DNA of 21,593 bases, taken from positions 1 through 21,593 of the forward strand of contig CALCHY010000314.1 in assembly GCA_937907415.1 (NCBI GenBank), given 5' to 3'. The position numbers and the translations under genes were made by a program. The notes beneath the pieces were generated by a model. That model was given only the letters and a program-made list of their open reading frames with translations, ran no database searches and was not told the origin of the DNA. Of this stretch, positions 14,602-20,884 are shown piece by piece. Source of the DNA: an uncultured Trueperaceae bacterium (GTDB taxonomy: Bacteria > Deinococcota > Deinococci > Deinococcales > Trueperaceae). How positions within the stretch are numbered: position 1 is the stretch's first letter; the number at the start of each line of letters is the position of its first letter.

Positions 14602-14876
14602 CGGTTGCCTCCGAGGGCGACGCGGCCGGTTGGTCGCGGGGTGAGGTGGCGGAGTTCGAGGCTGGTGAGGTACTGGGTGGCGCGCAGGTAGCGGGCGCTA
14701 GCGCTGTTGGGTCCGTACTGGGTTTCGATGCGCGGTAGGGCTTCTTGCAGGGCGGCTAGGCGCCTGGTTAGGGCCGCGTGATGGTTTTGGGCGCGGAGTT
14801 GCCGGCGCTCGGTGTCGATGCGGTGCGCGTAGATGAGGAGCGCGAGGATGATGGCGAGCGTGAGCGTGGTGGGCAT
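14598..14876 (-). CDS. Small membrane-anchored coiled-coil protein
   Basis: A 92-residue protein from the ATG at 14876 behind GGAGG. One N-terminal membrane helix (TTLTLAIILALLIYA) is followed by a long charged helix (RIDTERRQLRAQNHHAALTR and on) and an Arg-rich tail. A single-pass topology with a cytoplasmic coiled coil is likely. It is coupled to the secreted-protein gene by an ATGA overlap. The overall layout recalls small phage spanin-like or plasmid membrane accessory proteins, but there is no sequence evidence for either. Confidence 0.65.
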   Translation of the reverse strand: MPTTLTLAIILALLIYAHRIDTERRQLRAQNHHAALTRRLAALQEALPRIETQYGPNSASARYLRATQYLTSLELRHLTPRPTGRVALGGNR

Positions 14877-14921
14877 GCGTTGTCCTCCGAGGGGGTTTTC
14901 TGTTCTTGGTGCTTCTGCGGT

Positions 14922-14945
14922 GCGGCCGTAGGCCGCTTCTTCCCC
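14922..14945 (-). promoter_or_regulatory. Leader-type hairpin upstream of small membrane gene
   Basis: GCGGCC and GGCCGC pair around GTA, followed on the plus strand by TTCTTCCCC; 46-69 bases upstream of the ATG at 14876. Confidence 0.45.
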
Positions 14946-15022
14946 TCGGACGTAATCAAAGGTCACATAGAAAACCGAGGGGGTGGTAACGGCGTTGGTA
15001 ACGGCGCGTATCGCGCTTGCCT

Positions 15023-15256
15023 CTATCGCTGATTGCTGCGGTCTGGGCCACGGCGGGCGATGCGTTTGATGCCGCCGATGGCGACACGCACGGCTTGCTG
15101 GTACTTCTTGTCTGCTCGGGTGGCTTCGGCCTTGGCCGCGAGCGCGATGCGTGGGTCGCCGGTGCAGCAGGCTTCTCGGTACGCCTTCTGCTTCTGCTCG
15201 CGTTCGCTCTTGAGGGCGGTGGCGGTCTTGCTGAGGGTCGCGAAGTCTGTCTGCAT
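15023..15256 (-). CDS. Small helical hypothetical protein
   Basis: A 77-residue, very basic protein starting at the ATG at 15256 behind AAGAGGG. It is predicted helical throughout (LSKTATALKSEREQKQKAYR, ALAAKAEATRADKKYQQAVR) with two adjacent cysteines at CCTGDP. It could bind nucleic acid, judged only from charge. It is preceded by a leader hairpin at 15269-15296. No family recognised. Confidence 0.55.
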   Translation of the reverse strand: MQTDFATLSKTATALKSEREQKQKAYREACCTGDPRIALAAKAEATRADKKYQQAVRVAIGGIKRIARRGPDRSNQR

Positions 15257-15268
15257 GCCCTCTTGCCT

Positions 15269-15296
15269 GCGCCCCGGATGGGGCGCTTACTTCCGG
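15269..15296 (-). promoter_or_regulatory. Leader-type hairpin upstream of 77-aa gene
   Basis: GCGCCCC (15269-15275) and GGGGCGC (15280-15286) pair around GGAT, followed on the plus strand by TTACTTCCGG. It ends 13 bases before the start codon on the minus strand, just ahead of the Shine-Dalgarno. Confidence 0.55.
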
Positions 15297-15322
15297 TCCT
15301 CGGATCGGGGTTGCCTCGTTGT

Positions 15323-15345
15323 GGGTGGGGTTGTGGGGTTGTGGG
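15323..15345 (+). other. G-quadruplex motif
   Basis: Four G-runs (GGG, GGGG, GGGG, GGG) separated by T, TTGT and TTGT on the plus strand, upstream of the 77-aa gene. The pattern satisfies the usual G3+N1-7 rule. Confidence 0.6.
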
Positions 15346-15409
15346 TTCGTTCGGGGCCTTGGGGCTCGCCCGTGCCTGCATGCGTGCTCGCGCAGCGTGC
15401 TCTCTTTCC

Positions 15410-15445
15410 TGAAACAAGAGAGCGGCCCACCGAGAGTGGGCCGCT
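15410..15445 (+). repeat. Direct repeat, left copy, flanking lipoprotein gene
   Basis: A 36-base segment starting TGAAACAAG and running through the GGCCCAC hairpin. It matches 17225-17260 at 34 of 36 positions in the same orientation. Confidence 0.75.
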
Positions 15446-15447
15446 CT
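15419..15447. terminator. GGCCCAC-family hairpin
   Basis: AGAGCGGCCCAC (15419-15430) and GTGGGCCGCTCT (15436-15447) form a perfect 12-bp stem around CGAGA, the longest stem in the family. Confidence 0.7.
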
Positions 15448-15631
15448 GGGGTGTATCGATTCTTGTTGGGGCGCGATTCCAGGTTGCCTGCGTCGGTTTG
15501 GTTAGGGCGGCAACTGGTGGCGCCTGCCTTGCGTGATGTGTTGGCGCGGCGGATCGAGCGTGGTGCCGGTTAGGATGTCGTAATCATCGATTGCGCGCCG
15601 CTATTGTGCTCGCAGAAATTGGGGGTTGATC

Positions 15632-17167
15632 ATGAAGCGCTTTCGTCCTCTCTTGCTGTTCGCTGCACTCTTGATCCTGGCAGCCTGCACGGATCCGAAA
15701 GATGCCGACGGCCCGGAGGACCCACCCGCGCCTCCCGTGGATCTTGCGGGCGTGATCGTCGGAGTCCTCACGGACGCTGCTGGCGAGCCCGTCGTTGGTC
15801 AGCAGGTGGAGCTCAACCGTAGCGGCAACCTAGAGCCAGCAGCGCTTGAGTCGCAAGCAGTTCGCATGAGTTTCACGGACGAGTTTGGGCGTTTTGCGTT
15901 CGACGTGTCTTCCCCGGGCGTCTACTCACTGCTCTCAAGTGATGGCTCGATTGGCGCGTTCGCGAGTGTTGCTGTCACGCAAGGCCCGGACGGGAAACTG
16001 ACGGCTGAACGGCTGGAGCTCCAGGCGCTCGAGTTGGGCGGGGTGAGCGGTTCGGTGGTGGGTCAGGGCGCTGGCGTGATGGCGTACTTGGCTGGCACTA
16101 GTTTCTTGGCCTTGACTGATGCGGATGGGGATTTCTTGATCTCTCGCGTGCCGGCCGGCACGTACTCTGCTCACGCGACCATTGGGACCATAACTAGTGC
16201 GGGCACGAGCGTCACCGTTCCCGCTGGTGGGGTGGTGGCCTTGGCGACCGGGATCGGTTTAGCGCCGGTCATCTCGAGTGTTTCGCCCGAAGGGTTCTAC
16301 CCCGACCTCCGCGGGGAGGACGGCCACTTGCCCATAGATCTTGAGTATCGGTTGCGCGGGAGCATGTTCGGCCGCGAGCAAGGCTTGTCGGGCCTGCAGT
16401 ACGCTGGCATTGAAGTCCCGGTGGCAGCTATTACCGCGTGGTCTGACACCGAGATTGTCGTCAATGCCTCGGCTTTGGATAAGTGGCTCAACAGTACGGT
16501 TAAGAACTCCGACCCGAGACTGCGTGACTTGCCGGAGGACGCCTACGCGTTCCGCGTCATTACGGATGCCGGGAGGGCTGCCAGCAGTCCAACAGGGATC
16601 TACAAGCTTTATGTCTATCGCCATCACCAAGGTTACGATCCTGAGCTGGCTCGCTTTCCGATGAGTGGATCGCTAGTCCTGAATGAGGACTACCATAGTG
16701 GCATCCCCATCGAGATCGAGGCGCTCGACGGCCGGATTGTTGATGCCGAAGGCCGGCTACTGGGCGGGCCAATAATCTCACGACTCCCATCACCCGAACT
16801 CGGTCCTGACTTCTACGTCGAAAGTCCGACCGGGTTACCAGTGATCGTCTCTGGAACGGTGCGCTCGCCCCTTTTCCACCCTGCACCGTCAGAGCCCGAA
16901 CTGCTCTTCGCTCCAGTTGTCGAGTTCGATCCGTACGTGCCCGGCGAGCTAGTAACGGGCTCCATTCGCGCCTATGACGGCTTTACGCTGTTGCCCACAA
17001 CCGCAGACTTCACGATGGGGCTCCCCAATGACGATGCTCCCATAGTCCCGGTCACCGTTTACCCGGACGGCACCTTCTCGGCGCCCTTGCCCGTCCCCGC
17101 CGGGTTTTCTGGTGGCACCGTCTGGGTCTACTACCGTGGGCAGATCGCATCTCAAGTAGGCCTTTAG
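15632..17167 (+). CDS. Lipoprotein with carboxypeptidase-regulatory-like repeats
   Basis: A 511-residue protein; the ATG at 15632 is preferred over an in-frame TTG at 15626. MKRFRPLLLFAALLILAACT is a lipoprotein signal with lipobox LAAC and lipidated C19, so the protein should be anchored on the outer face of a membrane. After an acidic Pro-rich linker there are two carboxypeptidase-regulatory/SpaA-like beta-sandwich repeats (GVIVGVLTDAAGEPVVGQQV; and GVSGSV ... DADGDFLISRVPAGTYS), then an IPT/TIG-like region (VISSVSPEGFYPD) and a long beta-rich tail. No catalytic motif was seen; a cell-surface or adhesion role is inferred. It is the only plus-strand gene in this minus-strand block and is bracketed by near-identical direct repeats. 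Confidence 0.75.
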   Translation: MKRFRPLLLFAALLILAACTDPKDADGPEDPPAPPVDLAGVIVGVLTDAAGEPVVGQQVELNRSGNLEPAALESQAVRMSFTDEFGRFAFDVSSPGVYSLLSSDGSIGAFASVAVTQGPDGKLTAERLELQALELGGVSGSVVGQGAGVMAYLAGTSFLALTDADGDFLISRVPAGTYSAHATIGTITSAGTSVTVPAGGVVALATGIGLAPVISSVSPEGFYPDLRGEDGHLPIDLEYRLRGSMFGREQGLSGLQYAGIEVPVAAITAWSDTEIVVNASALDKWLNSTVKNSDPRLRDLPEDAYAFRVITDAGRAASSPTGIYKLYVYRHHQGYDPELARFPMSGSLVLNEDYHSGIPIEIEALDGRIVDAEGRLLGGPIISRLPSPELGPDFYVESPTGLPVIVSGTVRSPLFHPAPSEPELLFAPVVEFDPYVPGELVTGSIRAYDGFTLLPTTADFTMGLPNDDAPIVPVTVYPDGTFSAPLPVPAGFSGGTVWVYYRGQIASQVGL

Positions 17168-17224
17168 CCGACTGAACCGTAGGCAGGCAACCGTGGTTTG
17201 CCACCGCTGACTGCGAATCAAGGT

Positions 17225-17260
17225 TGAAACAAAAGAGCGGCCCACTGAGAGTGGGCCGCT
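17225..17260 (+). repeat. Direct repeat, right copy, flanking lipoprotein gene
   Basis: 36 bases starting TGAAACAAA, the partner of 15410-15445, with two mismatches. It lies 57 bases after the lipoprotein stop. Confidence 0.75.
17236..17260. terminator. GGCCCAC-family hairpin between convergent genes
   Basis: AGCGGCCCACT and AGTGGGCCGCT form a perfect 11-bp stem around GAG. It lies between the lipoprotein gene (plus) and the minus-strand gene ending at 17271, so it can serve both. Confidence 0.75.
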
Positions 17261-17270
17261 TGCGTTCTGT

Positions 17271-17483
17271 CTAGTAGGCGATGTTGATCATGTGGTTGTG
17301 TTCGAGGTCGGGGATGAGGTTCTCGATGGTGGTGCCTTGGTGTTCGGCGAGGTCGTGGAGGGCGTCTTCGAGTGCTTCGAGGACCAGGTCGTGTTCGGTG
17401 CTATAGGCGGGGAGCTGGTCGTAGGTTTCCTGACGTTCGATGACGCGCTTCTCGAGTTCCCGCTTCCGCTCGTTGTTGCTCAT
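17271..17483 (-). CDS. Small acidic hypothetical protein
   Basis: A 70-residue, mostly helical protein (MSNNERKRELEKRVIERQET, then STEHDLVLEALEDALHDLAE) from the ATG at 17483 behind GCGGAGGC. Its start overlaps the stop of the two-helix membrane gene (17480), suggesting translational coupling. A much longer frame upstream of this ATG is a shadow of the neighbouring genes. No family recognised. Confidence 0.65.
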   Translation of the reverse strand: MSNNERKRELEKRVIERQETYDQLPAYSTEHDLVLEALEDALHDLAEHQGTTIENLIPDLEHNHMINIAY

Positions 17484-17746
17484 GCCTCCGCTGGTGCCAT
17501 TCGGCTTCCTTCTGCTTCCTGGTGGGTTTCTTGGCGGCCCTGGCGGTACGCGATGGCACTCCAGAACAGCACCGCGAGCGCGAGGTAGGTGAGTGCGCCG
17601 ATCATGCCTTTGAGGCTGTTGGCGAATTGGCGTTGGTGGAAGGCGATGCCGGCGGTGAAGAGCATGAGGGGCGTGGCTAGCGTGAGGATGGTGGCGGTGA
17701 AGGCGTCGATGCTGCCGAGGCGGTCGAGTGCGCGAACGAGTCTCAT
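17480..17746 (-). CDS. Small two-helix membrane protein
   Basis: An 88-residue protein from the ATG at 17746 with AGGAGG nine bases further upstream. Two hydrophobic helices (AFTATILTLATPLMLFTAGI and GMIGALTYLALAVLFWSAIA) separated by FHQRQFANSLK, with a charged C-terminal tail. Function unknown. Its start overlaps the stop of the frameshifted zinc-finger gene upstream (TGATG) and its stop overlaps the next start, forming a chain of coupled small genes. Confidence 0.68.
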   Translation of the reverse strand: MRLVRALDRLGSIDAFTATILTLATPLMLFTAGIAFHQRQFANSLKGMIGALTYLALAVLFWSAIAYRQGRQETHQEAEGSRMAPAEA

Positions 17747-18016
17747 CAGGGGGTTCCTCCTTCGCTGATGGTTGTGGTTTCGTTGAGGCGCTGTTGCCAT
17801 TTTTGGGGGGGCCAATAGAACTGTTGGCGTTTGGCCTTGAGGTGTTGGAGGGTGGCTTTTTGGCGGGGGATGCGGCCGTGCCACTCCTTGACGTGGGGGT
17901 CGCAGGCGCTGGCATTCCGGTTTGGCCTCGGGGTCGGTGAGGGCAGTCCAGAAGTTGGTGGTGCCGTTGTTCTCGAGGTCGTCGCATCCGGGGTTGCTGC
18001 AGACGAAGAGCGGCGT
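17746..18016 (-). pseudogene. Frameshifted small zinc-finger-like gene
   Basis: Two frames join to give one plausible protein: PLFVCSNPGCDDLENNGTTN and FWTALTDPEAKP in one frame, then ACDPHVKEWHGRIPRQKATL and onward to a stop overlapping the next ATG. The Cys/His pattern (C..C, later C and H) spans the break, implying a metal-binding fold. The interval is 271 bases, one more than a multiple of three; removing a single G near 17917-17920 would restore the frame. At the expected start, behind GGAGAGGAG, the codon is ACG (18014-18016) instead of ATG, and a TAG lies 18 bases upstream in frame. Third-position GC supports both halves. It is probably inactive, or the assembly contains errors here. 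Confidence 0.6.
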
Positions 18017-18048
18017 GTTCGCTCCTCTCCCCTACTGGGGCTCTTGTT

Positions 18049-18067
18049 GGCCCACTGGGAGTGGGCC
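18049..18067. terminator. GGCCCAC-family hairpin
   Basis: GGCCCACT and AGTGGGCC pair around GGG, seven bases after the inferred stop (18074) of the frameshifted remnant on the minus strand. Confidence 0.65.
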
Positions 18068-18073
18068 GGTGAT

Positions 18074-18355
18074 TCAGGTCGGCTGCGTTTCCTTCTGGGT
18101 GTTCTCGTGGAGCTCGCGCGTGTGCCCGTTGAGGCCGTAGGTGTCTTGGTCGTTGGGGGGTGGTCGCGGGGGCTGGTGGGGATGGGGTGGAGGCGTACGG
18201 TGCCTGGCGCGTGGAGGTCGGCGAGGGCCTGGGTGTTCTCTAGCGGGAGGCTGGGGCAGTTGTGGGCTCGAGGCTGTCCATGCGGCTCCAGAAGGCGAGG
18301 CCCGTGACGTCGCCGAGGAGATGCCCGGCTCGTCGCTGATGGGGACGTGGGGCTC
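18074..18355 (-). pseudogene. Remnant gene with three apparent frameshifts
   Basis: Following the frame with C/G-ending codons gives a continuous protein only if the frame changes three times: EPHVPISDEPG, then HLLGDVTGLAFWSRMDSLEP, then LPLENTQALADLHAPGTVRL and HPIPTSPRDHPP, then NDQDTYGLNGHTRELHENTQ to a TGA at 18074. The changes fall near 18320-18332, 18240-18259 and a run of six G at 18155-18162. No start codon is seen: the first segment follows directly and in frame after the TAA of the zinc-ribbon gene. So it could be the decayed C-terminal part of that gene or a separate dead gene. No family recognised. Confidence 0.45.
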
Positions 18356-18556
18356 TTAAGTGGTGAAGGCCTTGACGACGCCCATGTGGCCGCACTTCTG
18401 GCAGGCGATGGGGCTGTTTTCGTCCCATTCCACGCCTGAGTAGTCGCCTGTGCCTTCGTCTGTAATGTCGAACGTGGCGGTGGCGGTGATCTGGAACTCG
18501 TCGGCCTGCCCGCAGTTGGGGCAGGCGATGCCTTTGAGGGCGTTGTCGTTGGGCAC
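18356..18556 (-). CDS. Small zinc-ribbon protein
   Basis: A 66-residue protein starting at GTG (18556) behind AAAGGAAAG. CPNCG near the N-terminus and CQKCG near the C-terminus make a two-knuckle zinc ribbon enclosing an acidic middle (DITDEGTGDYSGVEWDENSP). Zinc ribbons of this type often contact nucleic acid or RNA polymerase, but there is no evidence for a partner. Longer in-frame extension upstream is Arg/His-rich and overlaps the next gene, so it was not used. The sequence directly after its stop continues in frame as the remnant described at 18074-18355. Confidence 0.7.
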   Translation of the reverse strand: MPNDNALKGIACPNCGQADEFQITATATFDITDEGTGDYSGVEWDENSPIACQKCGHMGVVKAFTT

Positions 18557-18567
18557 GGGCTTTCCTT

Positions 18568-19128
18568 TCAGGCGGCGAGCGCCAGGGTGAGGCGTTCGCG
18601 CTCGCGCTCGAGGGTGTGTATCTCGTGTTGGGCGAAGTGGAGCTTGAGGGTGCGGAGGCCGGTGCGGGCATCTTGGTAGGCGTGGAGTTGGCTGACGCGT
18701 TCGTTTATGACGGCGAGGCGGTGCGTGGCGTTGGTGCGGTTGATGCGCCTGTTGCGCCGTAGGCCGGGTCGGGCGCCTTCGCGCATTTCTAGGCCGGTGT
18801 CCTCGTACCCGGCCAGTGCGTAGGCGATGGCGGTGCGCTCGCGCCTGGCGCGGCACAGGGTCTGTTCGTGGCGTTCGCCCCAGGGGTCGTCGTACTTGGC
18901 GTGGTGGTTGCCGCGCAGGAGCCCTAGTGTGCTGCTGGCGCGCATGGCGCTATACCAGGCGCGCTCGTCGAAGTGCGCGAGGTGGTAGTGCTCTTGGTCG
19001 CGGTAGTGCTGGTGATGGGTGGCGTACCAGCTCTTGCGGTCTTCTGCGTTCAACTGGCGCTTGTAACGCTTGAGGGTCTTGCAGGTGGTGTGGTGACGGC
19101 GGCGTTGCCGGGGGCTCTTGAACAGCAC
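18568..19128 (-). CDS. Basic hypothetical protein
   Basis: A 186-residue, strongly basic and His-rich protein starting at GTG (19128) behind a very strong AGGGAGGA. It is predicted largely helical (CRARRERTAIAYALAGYE; HEIHTLERERERLTLALAA at the C-terminus). No signal peptide, membrane helix or recognised motif. It is preceded by a GGCCCAC-family hairpin (19150-19170) that separates it from the next gene, so it likely begins a transcription unit running to 18074 or beyond. Confidence 0.65.
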   Translation of the reverse strand: MLFKSPRQRRRHHTTCKTLKRYKRQLNAEDRKSWYATHHQHYRDQEHYHLAHFDERAWYSAMRASSTLGLLRGNHHAKYDDPWGERHEQTLCRARRERTAIAYALAGYEDTGLEMREGARPGLRRNRRINRTNATHRLAVINERVSQLHAYQDARTGLRTLKLHFAQHEIHTLERERERLTLALAA

Positions 19129-19149
19129 GAGGTCCTCCCTTAGTGCGAG

Positions 19150-19170
19150 CGGCCCACTGTCGGTGGGCCG
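19150..19170. terminator. GGCCCAC-family hairpin
   Basis: CGGCCCAC (19150-19157) and GTGGGCCG (19163-19170) pair around TGTCG, eight bases after the minus-strand stop at 19178. Confidence 0.65.
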
Positions 19171-19177
19171 GGGTGCA

Positions 19178-19546
19178 TCAGTCCCAGAACAGGTCGAGAG
19201 TTATGAGCAGGCGCATGATCTCGTCGAGGGTGATGCCCACGCGTTGGAGTTGCTGGATGGCGGCGCGGGTGACGGGCGTGTCCTGGCAGGTGACGCGGTA
19301 GGTGACCTTGAGGCCGTCGTCGTGCTCGAGGCGCAGACTGTCGTCGTTGTCAAGAAAGTGCGTCCAGCGCTCAGCACAGAGTTGCGCGAAGTCGCCGGCG
19401 CTCGTGCGCAGATTGGTGATGACGACCTCGACCTGGATGCTGCCTTCTGCGCGGATGCTGAACGCAGACTTTGCGCTCACGCTGACGCTGGCGGGCTCGA
19501 AGATCCCGAAGAACGTGCTCATCGCCTGAACTGCGGCCTCTGCCAT
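19178..19546 (-). CDS. Hypothetical protein
   Basis: A 122-residue protein from the ATG at 19546 behind GGAGGAG; an upstream in-frame ATG (19585) lacks a comparable site. It looks beta-rich in the middle (VSVSAKSAFSIRAEGSIQVE, VVITNLRT, LKVTYRVTC) and helical at the C-terminus (RAAIQQLQRVGITLDEIMRL). The spacing and 'ISIRAEGS' type strands resemble small sensor or binding folds but no family was identified. A leader-type hairpin precedes it and a GGCCCAC hairpin follows it, so it may be a single-gene transcription unit. Confidence 0.62.
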   Translation of the reverse strand: MAEAAVQAMSTFFGIFEPASVSVSAKSAFSIRAEGSIQVEVVITNLRTSAGDFAQLCAERWTHFLDNDDSLRLEHDDGLKVTYRVTCQDTPVTRAAIQQLQRVGITLDEIMRLLITLDLFWD

Positions 19547-19587
19547 ACTGTTCTCCTCCCCCACTCCTTCGTGGTGCCTCTTCATGT

Positions 19588-19611
19588 GCGCCTTGGCGCT
19601 TCCTTCTGGGG
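19588..19611 (-). promoter_or_regulatory. Leader-type hairpin upstream of 122-aa gene
   Basis: GCGCC and GGCGC pair around TT, followed on the plus strand by TTCCTTCTGGGG; 42-65 bases before the ATG at 19546. Confidence 0.5.
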
Positions 19612-19617
19612 TCGTGC

Positions 19618-20004
19618 TTACGTGCGCGCCCTTAGGGCGGGGGCGGCCCAGAGTTCGTCGATGCTCACGGCGATGTCGTACCCGCCGACGGGGTAACGCG
19701 GGTTGTCGCTACGGATGACGGTGCAGATCATGTCCGGCCCGACCTGCCGGTGCGGCACCACGGTGAGACTCTTGAGTCGCCGCGGCACGCCCATGACGGC
19801 GCGCGTCCCGTCCTCCTCCAGCTCGCGCGGGTCCGCACGGTGCGCTTCGACCGGGTTGGTGGTGACTTGAACGAGGTCGCCGTCGTCGACCCTGGCCGTG
19901 AACACGCGCGTCGGGCTGAGGCTCGGCCGGCCGGGAGTTGGGACGGGGCCGAGGATGGTGTGGATCCTGCCTCCGAGGACTAGGGTGGTGCCGCGACCGA
20001 CCAT
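19618..20004 (-). CDS. Beta-rich hypothetical protein
   Basis: A 128-residue protein from the ATG at 20004 behind TAAGGAA. Alternating strands (GTTLVLGGRIHTILGPVP; VFTARVDDGDLVQVTTNPVE; KSLTVVPHRQVGPDMICTVI) suggest a small beta-barrel or sandwich. No signal peptide. It follows the 99-aa gene by about 20 bases on the same strand and is probably in its operon. No family recognised. Confidence 0.62.
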   Translation of the reverse strand: MVGRGTTLVLGGRIHTILGPVPTPGRPSLSPTRVFTARVDDGDLVQVTTNPVEAHRADPRELEEDGTRAVMGVPRRLKSLTVVPHRQVGPDMICTVIRSDNPRYPVGGYDIAVSIDELWAAPALRART

Positions 20005-20024
20005 GCGGGGTTCCTTACCGGCGC

Positions 20025-20324
20025 TCAGTTGGGCGCCTGCTGAGGCTTGTGCTGCACATAGAGCTTCACGGGGCTGCAAACGCCGTCGGTGGCGCGCCCC
20101 CGCAGGTAGGCCGCGAGCTCCATCAGTTGCTCGAGGAGTGTCTTGGGTAGTGGGTGGCTGCGCGGGATGATCAGCGTCCGAAGGTCATCGGTGCGTCTGG
20201 GGAGCAGGTCGAGGCTGAAGCCGGCCATGCTGGCGTTGATGAGGGCGCGGGCGTACTGTTCGCTGGCTTTGGCGTGCTTGATGGCGCGGGTGGTGACGGC
20301 GTGAGTTTCGGCGGGCGCCATCAT
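20025..20324 (-). CDS. Hypothetical protein
   Basis: A 99-residue, basic protein. Two consecutive ATG codons at 20324 and 20321 overlap the stop of the upstream zinc-ribbon gene, with no clear Shine-Dalgarno, so it is probably read by translational coupling. The N-terminal half is helical (AIKHAKASEQYARALINASM), the C-terminal half contains LLEQLMELAAYLRGRAT and a single cysteine. No family recognised. Confidence 0.58.
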   Translation of the reverse strand: MMAPAETHAVTTRAIKHAKASEQYARALINASMAGFSLDLLPRRTDDLRTLIIPRSHPLPKTLLEQLMELAAYLRGRATDGVCSPVKLYVQHKPQQAPN

Positions 20325-20470
20325 CGGAGGCTTTCGTCGAGGCTGATGGCGTCTTCGGCGCGGCCGCTACCGCCACAGTCGGGGCACTGGTAGCCGGGCT
20401 CTTCCTCGTGGATGTCGGGGAAGTCACGTTCGGCCTCGGTGCAGGCGGGGCAGCGTTCTTCGGTGGCCAC
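20321..20470 (-). CDS. Very small zinc-ribbon protein
   Basis: A 49-residue acidic protein starting at GTG (20470) behind GGAGAGAGGG. It contains CPAC and CPDCGGSGRAED, two CxxC knuckles 18 residues apart, the second resembling a DnaJ-type CxxCxGxG knuckle. It therefore binds one zinc ion in all likelihood. A longer frame to 20539 adds an Arg/Pro-rich segment that crosses the hairpin at 20530-20554 and was rejected. It is coupled to the downstream 99-aa gene. Role unknown. Confidence 0.65.
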   Translation of the reverse strand: MATEERCPACTEAERDFPDIHEEEPGYQCPDCGGSGRAEDAISLDESLR

Positions 20471-20529
20471 GGGGCCCTCTCTCCTCCGCCGGCGTGGCGG
20501 CTGATCACTGTGGGTTGCGGTTGTTGGGT

Positions 20530-20554
20530 GGTGGCCCACTGGCGGTGGGCCACC
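20530..20554. terminator. GGCCCAC-family hairpin
   Basis: GGTGGCCCAC (20530-20539) and GTGGGCCACC (20545-20554) pair perfectly around TGGCG, 13 bases after the minus-strand stop at 20567. Confidence 0.68.
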
Positions 20555-20566
20555 GGCCGGCTGACG

Positions 20567-20770
20567 TTACGCGACGTCCCAGCCGGTGAGGCGCTTGGTG
20601 GGCGCCGGGTTCGTGAAGTCGCCATCGTCGAGCAGGTGGATACGGTTGCTCCTGCGCTCGCGCTTGTGCGCCTCGCGCTTCATGTCGCGGTACCTCCCGT
20701 TGGCGCGGCCTGCGAGCCAGCGGCGGTCGCGCTTGGCGCTGAGGTCGGTGATCATCGGGCCGGTGCTCAT
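20567..20770 (-). CDS. Small basic hypothetical protein
   Basis: A 67-residue, very basic protein from the ATG at 20770 behind AGGAGG. The central part (DRRWLAGRANGRYRDMKREA) is Arg-rich and helical, followed by HLLDDGDFTNPAPTKRLTGW. Its charge suggests nucleic-acid contact, which is only inference. A leader-type hairpin precedes it and a GGCCCAC hairpin follows it. Confidence 0.6.
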   Translation of the reverse strand: MSTGPMITDLSAKRDRRWLAGRANGRYRDMKREAHKRERRSNRIHLLDDGDFTNPAPTKRLTGWDVA

Positions 20771-20796
20771 GCTTTGCCTCCTGATGCTCTTCTGAT

Positions 20797-20814
20797 GCCC
20801 GGAGGGCTTCATTC
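20797..20814 (-). promoter_or_regulatory. Leader-type hairpin upstream of 67-aa gene
   Basis: GCCC and GGGC pair around GGA, followed on the plus strand by TTCATTC; a shorter, weaker member of the family, 27-44 bases before the ATG at 20770. Confidence 0.35.
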
Positions 20815-20884
20815 ACTCCGTGGGTAGACCGGGTAGTCCGCATGCATGTTGGGGGCTCTCCCCCGCCCCCGCTGGGGTGCCTGG

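Noticed and set aside
17271..17987. Long upstream extension of the 70-aa gene
   Set aside because: The extra 168 residues are low-complexity shadow of the membrane gene and the frameshifted zinc-finger gene; the ATG at 17483 has a good Shine-Dalgarno.
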